Assembly (NCBI GenBank): GCA_947493035.1
Contig: CANLOW010000012.1
Span: forward strand, 1 to 46,156
From: an uncultured Aquimarina sp.
GTDB lineage: Bacteria; Bacteroidota; Bacteroidia; Flavobacteriales; Flavobacteriaceae
Direction: 5' to 3'
DNA: 46,156 bases
Below, piece by piece: positions 24,009 through 36,000 of this stretch; within the stretch, counting starts at the first letter, position 1, and each line of letters starts with the position of its first letter. The position numbers and the translations under genes are program-made. Under the pieces are notes generated by a model, which saw only the letters and a list, made by a program, of their open reading frames with translations, was not told the DNA's origin and did not search any database.

Positions 24009-27000
24009 CTAATTCGGTGCAATAGTAGGTGGTACAATATCACAACAAGAAGTGTCGTCAATTACATCTTGACTACCTCCAATACCTTGCGTATTTGGCA
24101 GGTTATTTAAACCTGTAATCGGAACCCCATAGGTAGGTGAATTAGGATCGGTATCTACATTAGGACTAGCTACCGTACCCGTGTTTCCTACCAAAGTAGC
24201 AATAACTGACATATTGGTACTACCTGTATAGCCTGTTACGGGTTGCCCTGCACTATCTAAACCATTATTTGGCAGGTCTAATCCTGTTCCTGTAGCATCG
24301 GTAAGATTACTTTGCTCGAAGTCTCCATCTCCTTCTATAGCATCTGGACAACCATCTCCGTCGCTGTCTAGGTCTAAGTTATTTGGAATACCATCCATAT
24401 CAGTATCTTCACAAGTTAGATTTAAAACTCTAAATGATAAAGCTTCAACTGCATCAATATCTGGACCTATATTAGGTGCTCCTGCCCCATTAATCCCTAT
24501 AAAACGAATAGCATCAAATTCTAATTGCCCTGCTGTAAATCCTGTAAATGTCGCATCAATATCAACAGGGCTTGTACCTGTAAAACTTCCAACTGAATAA
24601 TAACCATCTGTATCTGGTGTAAATGCACCCAATAAAGCTATAGTAGCCGATGTTGGACGCAAACGCACTTCCGAAGTTTCTGCTAAACCTATCTCAATTA
24701 CTTGAAAATCTCCATTAGCATCACCTGTATTTGTTAAAACCGCTCCGCTATATCCTATAGATAATTCGCTACCTGTATTACCCAGTGATACAAATTGTTC
24801 AGGATTATCTGTTGCATCACCATCATAATCTGGCGGTCCTAATGCCTGATTTGGATCAAATACTGCAGGTGGATTAGAACCAACTGGATTAAACGATATA
24901 ACAAAATCAAACCATTGATCACCAACTATAAAATTACACTCATCCACATCCAATATCCCATCATTATCATCATCCATATCAAAAACATCGGCAATGGAAT
25001 CTCCGTCAGAATCTAAACAGGCATTGGTATTTTCATTTAAAGCAAAACTGGTATAACTTGACGTATAATTCGTTGTTCCTGGAACTGTTGCATCTTCTAC
25101 GATATCAGCCAATCCATTCGCATTAGCATCTCCAACGGGTGGAGTTTGCGATGTTGCAAACTGGAAATCTGTAGTTAGATCATTGGTAGCACCAGCTTCT
25201 TTGGCATCACTACAACCGTCACCATCACTATCGCTATCTAAATGGTTGGGTACCGTATCACTATTTGTTAGGGTAGCATCTGAATTTAAAGTACCACACA
25301 TAGCTACCACTAAACTATAACCTTCATTGGTTAAGTTTCCTGCCGTAGCACTGTGGCTCGTTTTTAATTCAAAATCTATCGGAATTAATTTGGTATCGAA
25401 TTCTATATACCATGTTGGTGGTGCTATATCGGTAAAACTTGCAGTTTGCACAATGGTTTGACCACTACTTATTGTAGTTCCACTAGCAATATCCAATTGA
25501 TTGTCTGGATCGATAACAACACCTGTAAATAATCCTGGAGACCAATCCAACACTATAGTCTGTGCATCATTATCGTTAGCGATATTAGTACTGCCTACCA
25601 AATTAGGTCCCCATTGTAATTTCGCTAAAGGGATATTTCCTTCTTCTCCTAATACTCTAATAGTAGACCTATAATCACCATTATTGGTGTCACTTATGGT
25701 ATAATGGATTCCACCACCTGTGGTGGAAAAATTCCCTGTTGCCAAGACACTATTCAAATTATCAAATGCCATTGTAAATGGAGCGGTACCTTGTGCATTG
25801 GTAAACTCACCTGTCGCAATTTTGGCTGCACTTGCTACTAAATCGAAGCTAGGGGTTACTGTGCCGCATTCATGCTCATCGATATCTAAAATTCCATCAT
25901 TATCATCATCAATATCAAATAAGTCACTGATATCATCGCCATCCGTATCTGTACACGCATTTAAAGTAACATTATCCAATAAGAATGTTGGTGCATCATA
26001 ATTCAATATTCCACTATCAGCACCACCTTCTTCTAACACATCTACTAACCCATTATCTCCCACATTAGAGCTACTTGTAATAATGACTCCATGACCTGCC
26101 TCAATAGCATCTGGACAACCATCACCATCACTATCATCATCTAAATGATCTGGAATCATATCATTATCTGCATCACAAGAATCTAATGGTTTTAAAGCAG
26201 CATAGTCTTTTACCACTCTACTACAATCATAAACTGTTCTATTATCAATAGTTCCATCTCCAAATCCTCCACCTGCATTATGTCCTACATTACAATAGAT
26301 CCCATCTGCTGTAGCTGGTGTAATATGTCCCCCATTTTCTATGTAAGCAAAATTTCTACCTGCGGCTCCATTGGGTGTAGTCGGTCGATTTCCAACAGGT
26401 GTCACTCCTAATTGAGAAGTATTGTTATTACCCCAAACTAGTACGGAACCATCTGTTAAAATGGCAGAAGCTGAACCATAAAGCGCATCATTGTCCATAG
26501 CTGATATAAAAGCTACATTATTTAAGTCTCCTAATCCAACTGCTGAGGGTTGCTGTACGATTTGCCAAGTAGTTTGCTCTGTCGTAGATCCTATCCCCAA
26601 AATTCCTGCGCCATTATTCCCCATTACATAAATTCTCCCATCACTTCCTAATACAAAATACGATGGTGAAGCATTGACTCCTGCTCCATTTCCTGAGATA
26701 GCGATTTGTATAGGCGTTACTCCTGAAGGCATCGGATTTGTCATTTCTACAGGAATGGATCTTGAAGTGCTAGCCCCAACACCATCAAAAGAATTAACTC
26801 CCCAACTATAGAAGGTATCGTTTACTGACCAAGCAAAGGCATTTCCATTCCAAATCTTAATACGTTTAATACGCTCTGTTAATTGTACTTGATGCCAATC
26901 GGTATCAGCCGTTGCATTTCCATCTCCATAAATATTTCCATTCAATCCTGCAGTATAGACCTCTCCTTGCTCGGTTAACAATGCCAACCCTTGGGCTGTA

Positions 27001-30000
27001 GCCGTCATCATAGTCACATCACTTGGCGTTACTCCCGAAGGCATTGTAAAAGGCTCTACTGAGTTCGAAGTGGTTAAAGTGCCACTAATAACCTGACCTT
27101 GTATACCATATACAAATAGGCCATCAGTTGTCAATATAAATTGCTGTGAATTACTTCCATTACCTCCAGCAGTGACATATAACAATTGCCCTGTATAATT
27201 ATAGCCGTTTTCTGGGGTAATATCTATAGGAACTAATGAAGTCCCACCTGTTGGGCCATATGTTTGTCCATTAGCAGTGTACCCATCTTCTGTTCTTACA
27301 ATAGCTCCATGGAACGTAGCTTGTATCAATTCTTCTCCAAATCCATTATCGGTTACTAACAACTCTAATTGAAAGCACTCATCCGTATCGGGTACTCCAT
27401 CATTATCATCATCGATATCTACCAAGTCTGGAATACCATCATCATCCGTATCAACACAGAAATCGAGATCTCCAGCAGTGGCAATGTAATAGGTAGATCC
27501 ATAATTAACCGTTCCTGTATTCCCTGCTTCAATTGTATCTGCCAATCCATTTAAATTCGCATCTCCCGAAGTACTGTTACTTGGAAATTGAAAATCTGCC
27601 GTTTTATCTGTAGTAGCACTTGATTCGAAAGCATCGCTACACCCATCATCATCACTATCCGTATCTAAATGATTTGGAAAGCTATCCCCATCCGTATTTT
27701 CACTACAACTTCCTGGTTTTGGGTAATTAGATTGTAAAAAACCGTTTGTAATAAATGTGATATCTCTTACTTGACCACTACTAAAAGTATTTCCTTGTGC
27801 TCCAAATAATCGGTAGTGCTTATAAGGCGCTATTAAACTTGCTGGAGAAACTGGGAACGTATTTACATTTCCTGTCTCCGCCGCACGACCTACTGTTTTG
27901 GCAGGTGCTAAATCAATCCATAAAGTTCCATTTTGAGACCCCTGCAAGATCACATCGGTTTGATTCACGGCTGTGTTAGTACTATTGAACATACTATTAG
28001 CTGTGGCATAATTCAATACCAATTCACTTAATGGCACTGCTTCTGGAAATTCTATTGCTACGATAGTTTTATTAGTAACACTTTGTGCATTTCTAAAGTC
28101 AACATAAGTTGTTGCACTATCATCCAAGCTTAATGTTATTGGCCTAGCGGCAGCATTGATTGTTAAATCTGAGGTTATATTTAGTAAGCTTGTACGGTCA
28201 CCTCCAGAAAGCCCTAGTTCAGCTTCATTAAAGAAACATGATGGGGATTCAACCGCATCGGGTACTCCATCATTATCATCATCAATATCCGTTACATCGG
28301 GAATTCCATCAGTATCACTATCTAAACATCCATCAACAGTTCCATCTGTGGCTACATTATAGGTTACTATATAATTTACTTCTCCTGTAGTTCCTTCTTC
28401 CACAATATCAGCTAATCCATTGCCATTAGCATCCCCTGCACTTGCCGTAGTAGTAAACACAAATCCAGCAGTATCATTAGTCGTTGCTCCGGCTTCAAAA
28501 GCATCACTACAGCCGTCATTGTCACTATCCGCATCTAAGTGGTTTGGAAGAGTATCATTACTGCTATCTGTATTTTCTAAATAACAGATATCAGCGATGA
28601 TTCCGAATCCTTCATCAAGCATATCAGCTCCCGGTAATCCTTTATGAATAGTTCTCAATGTAAAAGCCGTAGTCAGTAAATTCGTATTGAACTCTATTCG
28701 CCAAGTAGGCTTGTTAGTATTTTCATATTCTAAGGCTTGTATAATGCTATCGCCTGTATTAAGGATCGTTCCATCAGCGACATCTAATTCATTGTTAGGA
28801 TCAATTACCATTGCGCTAACTGCTGGTGTCCAATCCAAGGTAATCGTCTGTTCGTCATTGGCATTCTCAGCATCTATATTCCCTAATAGGTCTGGGCCCC
28901 AAGTTACCTTACTCAATAATCCATTCATCTGAGGCGTTATTGTAATTAAAGATTCATAATCTTCATTAGAATCTTCAACTATATAATGCACCCCTCCTGT
29001 AGTTGGAACAAGATTTACTGCTGCTAAATTGGTGTTTACATTGGTAAAGTCAACTGTATAATCTGCTACTCCCAAACCGCTGGTAAATGTCCCTTCAAAA
29101 TGTGCTATTGCTGCCGTTATCACCGTATTAGCTGTTGTCACCGTAGCTTCACCAACTGCACAACCTAATTCTACGGTATCTAAAATTCCATCATTATCAT
29201 CATCTATATCTATTAAATCGCCCACATCATCATTATCATTGTCTGCACAAGCATCTAAGGTTGCTGATTGTGCTAAATAATACGTCGATGTATAATTTAT
29301 AGCTCCTTCATTGGCTGGTAAGTCCTCTACGATATCTGCCAATCCATTGCCGTTAGCATCTTGTCCATTTGTTGCCGTGTTGGTAAAGGCAAAATCTGTA
29401 GTGTCATCTGCCGTTGCTCCTGCTTCTTTGGCATCACTACAGCCATCACCATCGCTATCAGGGTCTAAATGTGGAGCTATACCATCACCATCAATATCAG
29501 GATCTTCACATAATTCGGTAATTAAAGAATAGCCTTCGGTTCCAAAATTAGCTGTGGTTGCACTGGTATGTGTAGTCGTTAAAGTAAACGCACTGATATT
29601 GATATTTAAAGGAAATTCAATATACCATGTACCATTTCCATTTACTGAAGCTACGGGTTGTGCTATCGTTGTTCCTGTAGTTATGATTGTACCATCGGCA
29701 ACATTCAACTGATTGTCTGGATCTACCACTTTAGCATTCGCCGCTGGTGACCAGGTTAATTGAATATTTTGTGCCGCATTATCGTAAGCCGTATCATTTA
29801 CCTCTAATAAATCTGGCCCCCAACGGATTACATTGACAAAGGTTCCTGCTGCTGGTGCTACTGTTATTGTTGAGGTAAACGAAGTGCTTGCATCATTCCA
29901 TCCATAGGAAACTCCTGCCCCGTCATACAAATCTCCTGTTGCCAATAACGCACTAGCATCAGAAAGATCTATGGTGTACGGTGCACTCGCTGCTCCATCA

Positions 30001-33000
30001 TTGAACATTCCCGTTACTTCTTGCGATCCAACGGTGGTGGTTGGCGCATTATTAGTTGCCGTAGTTAGGAAATCACAACCTAATTCTACCACATCTAAAA
30101 TTCCATCATTATCATCATCGATATCTATAAGATCCGATATTCCATCGTTATCAAAATCACTACACCCACTGATTCCGCTATCTAAGGCTACAAAATAATT
30201 TGAAGTATAGTTAATAGCTCCTTCATTGGCTGGCAAATCTTCTACCACATCGGCTAATCCATTCCCATTAGTATCTCCACTCGCTGTAGTGGTTGCAAAA
30301 GCGAAGTCTACAGTATCATCTGCTGTCGCACCAGCTTCTTTCGCATCGCTACATCCATCCCCATCACTATCAGGGTCTAAATGATTAGGTAGTAAATCTC
30401 CACTTGCACTATCTGTATTTACAAAGGAACATACATTGGCGATTAAACTATAGCCTTCATCTCTTAGATCACCTGCTACAGCAGTATGTGAGGTGGTTAA
30501 TGTAAAATTAATAGGTAAAAGATTCGTGTTAAATACAATTTTCCAGGTTGGCGGTGCTAAATTCTCAAACTCCGCCACCTGTGTAATTGTGGTACCTGAT
30601 GCTATTTCCAATCCATTTACTGCTGTTGTTCCCCCGATATCTAATTGATCATCTGGATCTATAACCGTAGCCACTACTTCTGGTGACCAACTAAGCGTAA
30701 TGTCTTGTTCGTCATTATCATTTAAGGTATCTGTATTACCTACTAGGTTGGGTCCCCATTGCACTTCGCTTAACAACGCATCCGTTTGTGGGGTGATACT
30801 CATTACAGCTTCATAATTTCCATTAGAGAAAGAATCATCAATGATATAATGTACCCCATCTGCCGTAGCAAATAAATCCGTAGCCACTAAATTGGTTAAT
30901 AGATTATTGAAATCTACCGTATAGTCCGCAATTCCTGTAGTCCCTGTAAATGCTCCTTCAAAATGAGCTGAAGCTGCTGTAATTACTGTATTTCCTGTAG
31001 CAATGTTGGCAACCCCAGGCATACAACCTAATTCGGTGGTATCTAAAATACCATCATTATCATCGTCGATATCTACTAAATCTGGCACTAAATCATTATC
31101 CAAATCTGCACAGGCATTTAGTCCATTTGATTGTGCCAAATAATAGGTAGAAGCATATTCTGGTACTCCATCTAAAGTTCCACTTCCTCCGTTATCATCT
31201 ACACTATCTATTAATCCATCATTATTAGTATCAGGATCACTGTTTCCTGTATCTTGCATAAAAGTAAATACTGCATCGTCAACATTAGTAGTTGTTGAAG
31301 TTACTGCTCCACCTGTTCCGTTTTCAATTGTTCCTTGTCCGATTCCTGTAGTTGGTGCTACACCTGCTTCCACAGCATCGGGACAACCATCACCGTCACT
31401 ATCTAAATCTAAGTGATTAAATAATCCATCATTATCTAAATCTTCTGTGCAAGTTATTTTTGGATGCTCGCTAGCAACATAACCAGAAGCTAATGTTGAA
31501 GTAATTTCTCCTATTGTATTAGCTGTTGCTAAGAGAGCATATTCGGTCATTCGAATCTGGTAAAATTGATAATTTCCTGAATTTTGATCTACAGTAAAAT
31601 TAATAGGAGTTGTATTTACAACAACTTCTGAATTACTAAGCAACAACCAAACACTTCCTTCTACTGATCCATACAATTGCGCTCGTGCTGTAGCTGTAGT
31701 TGTAATATTATCACTTACCATTATAGATGCTATATTCACCTGCGTAGGGTATGCTAAGGAAAATAATGTTGTCCCTTCACCTGTGCTAGCTATAGTATTA
31801 AAATTAAATGTTAGTGTATTATTCCCATCATGTAACAATTGAATGTCTCCATCGGTTTGATCATCATCGGGACTAGAAAAGTCTGATGTTATCACTGGAT
31901 TAATAGCTTCTGTTTCTGACAAAAAACAAGTTGGTGATTCATCTGCATCTACAATACCATCATTATCATCATCAATGTCCGTAACATCTGATATACCATC
32001 ATTATCATAATCATTACAAGCATCAATCATATTAGAAGATGCATATTGTTGGTATGTTAACATATATTCTGGTGCTCCATCCTGTACTATACCATCTGCT
32101 GCATCAAATAACCCATCTTCATTTATATCATTTGTAGGTGAAGTAAATACAAAACGAGTATTATCTACATTTGATGTAGTTGTATTTCCTGTTCCTCCCG
32201 TTCCGTTTACAAGGTCACCCGTAGTTAGTCCAGCTATTCCTAAAACTCCTGCTTCTTGAGCATCTGGGCAACCATCACCATCACTATCTAAATCAAGATT
32301 GTTGGTAATACCATCTCCATCAAAATCACAAGCAACAATAGCTAATTGACTAGTCGGTACTGCATACTTGATCACATCCATCTGTACCCAATTAGAACCT
32401 GTTCCCCATTCTGTAACTATATATCTTAAAACATCTCCTTCCTTATAATAAACAGGTCTGGTTAAGCTTAGCTCAACCCCAAACCAATCATCACAAACTA
32501 TACGCTGCTGTCTTCCATTACAACTATTTCCAAAAATAATTTGCCCATCTGCTGCATTTGTATTAAATATATAATAACCTTCATCACCTGCTTGCATCGT
32601 ATATTCAAACATTACTAAAAATGGTGTGCCTGGAATAACACCCCCCGTTTGTGTCCAAGTAGTATAATTCGCAATATTACTCAATGTTAGCAGCAAACCT
32701 CCAGATCCATTATTTATATCTAGTCCATTAGGGCTTTCGAAAGTACCATTTCCATACTCAAATGTCATAGAGGACCCTAAAGTTGTTGTTGTATCATCGC
32801 AATCTTGCTGTGCATTAGTAGGGTGTTCACTTCTAAAAGCACGAACCGTCCACGTTCTATTTGGTATCGCTGCCGTAGTTAAACCACTTGGCGAGTCTAA
32901 ACAAGGAACAAAGCATTCTACCTCATCTACAATACCATCGTTATCGTCATCGATATCGGTCACATCTGGCACTCCATCCAAATCTGTATCGGTACAATTT

Positions 33001-36000
33001 TCAAGGTTGTCATTTAAAGCAAATGTTGAATAAGTAGAAGTATAATCTGGGACTCCATCACCATTAGCATCTACACTATCATTTAATCCATCTTCTGGGA
33101 TACTATCCGCACCACTGGTATCTAATTGTGCATTAGCAATTGTTGTAGTTGTATTGGCTGTATTATCTACTCCATTTCCATTAGTTACGGATGCTGAAAC
33201 TAAATCTCCATTACTCAATGGCACTCCTGCCTCTACTAAATCTGGACAACCATCACCATCGGAATCTAAATCTAAGCTATCAGGTATTCCATCATTATCT
33301 GTATCAATGCACCTAAACCCATATCCAAAACCTGACAATTCTGTGGGACCAGCTACCTTTTGACTAATTACTACGGTATTACTTCCTAAATTATTCCATG
33401 TAACAGCATTAAGTGCTGCGCCATTTACCACACTCATTGGTTCAAAATTTGCTACCCCAGTACGTTTTCCTTCAATAGTTACTTGTCCTGCATCATTAAT
33501 AGTCAATCTTACAATTGGGTTTTCCACCCCATCCCAAGTAAAACCTGAACTTGCTTTATTAATTTGAAAGACATCTACAGATCCTACAGCTATACCATAA
33601 GGCTGACTATCTGAAGTAAATCCAATAAGAGACTCCGTTGGAGAGACAAAAGACCCATTATGAAACTGCATTTCATCTGGAGCTAATAGTGTTCCGTTAA
33701 TTTCAAAATTGAATGAATTATCTAAATAGTATAGATCGAAAATGAAGCCCTCCGCTGCACTCATTGTAAAAGTCTCTGTTAAACCATTTGAAACTGTAAA
33801 AACAGAAGGAACTACTTGTTCTAATACACATTCATCTACATCTAAAATTCCATCGTTATCATCATCAATATCTACGCTATCTGGTATTCCGTCATTATCA
33901 AAGTCTTCACAAAAATTAATACCATCTTGCGTATTCCCCACAGCTTGTCCTCCTCCTGCAACATCTGGTACTCCTGCTAAAGTTGCTCCTACCGTATTTC
34001 CTAAGTTTTGAGTTACTGTTCCTCCATTTCCATCGGTTAAAGTACCTTGGGCAGTAACACCATTGGTCGCTACATCAAAACTACCTGCTGCTTCTTCTAA
34101 ATCTGCACACCCATCGTTGTCACTATCTAGATCGTACATATCGACAATACCATCATTATCAGTATCTCCTATTGAACAATCACTCACGTTTAATCGGAAA
34201 TTATCAAAAGAAGCACGTCCTAATCCTCCTAGATCTTCAGAAGCAAATATGTAAAGACGTACTGCATACAATTGCCCTGGGTGTAACTGATATTGTGGAA
34301 ACACCCCAAATTCCTCATAATCAAATGCGGGTGTTGGTTCGAATTGCTCATTCTGCGAATTGGTAAATGAAAATCCATTTTGCCTACGCACTGTTGTGGT
34401 GCTAGGAATTAACACTGTAGAAGTTGTAAAGCTATCTGTACTAATTTCTATTTGATAGGTAAAGTCTGTGTATAGCGGTAATGACGCATCTCCTGGCGCG
34501 GTAAAGCTTTGACGTAAATCAACCCCTCTTTGTGTTTCGTACACCCCTGGTATAAACGTAGGTACATCTTGAAGATTAAAAAAACGTAATAAAACAGCTT
34601 TATCCGTTAATGTTGTAAATGAAAACTCTAAATAATCATTATCTGCTTTTGCTCCTATTATATCTGTTTCGGTGGCTCCACTAACAAAATAATAACCTGA
34701 TACTTCCACTTGATTTCCTGGATCTAAGGATTCATCTACTAAGCCCGTACCAAAACTTACATTAGATACTGGTGAACCTGTTTTTTGCACAAAATCAATT
34801 GGAAACCCAAATACAGGATCGAACTCGGAAGGCTCATAACGATCTACCTTAGGATTACCTGTATTAAAATTGGTTCGAGAAAATGAAGCCGTACCTGAAT
34901 CAATATTAGGATCCCATCTTAACCCCAAGCCTGGAGTTGCCGAAGGATCACACCCACTTTCTACGGTATCTAATATTCCATCATTATCATCATCTAGATC
35001 GAATTGATTGGCGATCATATCTCCGTCAGTGTCTAATGCTTGAGGGGGACAACCTCCTATGGTAACTACCACATCTGCACTACCACCACCACATAAACTA
35101 CCACTATAGGTATAAGTTCCTGCCGTATCCACTGAAGGGTCAAATACTCCAGTTCCACTTGCGAGAGTTGGTGACCAAGATCCTCCTGTATCTGGACTTC
35201 CTGTTAAAAAATTAATTAAATCTGTAGAAGCATCAGTTGTTTCAAAACAGGTTGTTCCGTTAGATCCTGGATCAAAAACACAGCTGCTTTCTGTAATTCT
35301 TAAATTATCAATTACTGGAGAGGCAGAGGCTCCCATAACTGTCAGCTCTGTTAATCTTATCGTTATAGCTCCCGCATCCCCACAAATTTCGGTTTGCAGT
35401 AAATCAAAATTACCATCAGATGCTGTTACTGCATCATATTGCAGCTGAGTAGACTGAAGTGAGCCACCGATTGTACTTGTTACATCTATTTGAAGTCCTG
35501 TATCACCTGGCTCAGCATCATTCCAAACATCTACTGAAATGAAATATTTATTAGATATACTAAAAGTACCTGCTGGAAAAGTGAATTCCACATATGAACC
35601 TGCAGGCGTTTCATTTAAATATAATGCTACATTTCCATCTGGAAAATTAACTGCAGAAGGAACCCCTCCACTAGAAGAACAAGGATTAGTATTATTGGTA
35701 TACCAAATACGACCACTTGTTGACCAATTACCTGATATTCCTTGTGTATTATCTGTGGCAAATGGAGCAACTGTGCCTATGAGCCACGTTTCGTGGTCTC
35801 CTATTTCGAAGCCCAAACAGTTGGGACCAATTAATCCTGTATTAGTCGCATTTTCAAAACTTTCCTGAAAAATTAATGTACCACAATCTGAATCACAACC
35901 ATCTATAAGACCATCTGTATCATCATCCATACCATTATTACATATTTCTTGACCTTGAAGTGTCATTACAGACAAAACTATAAATAGAAATAGTACGAGA

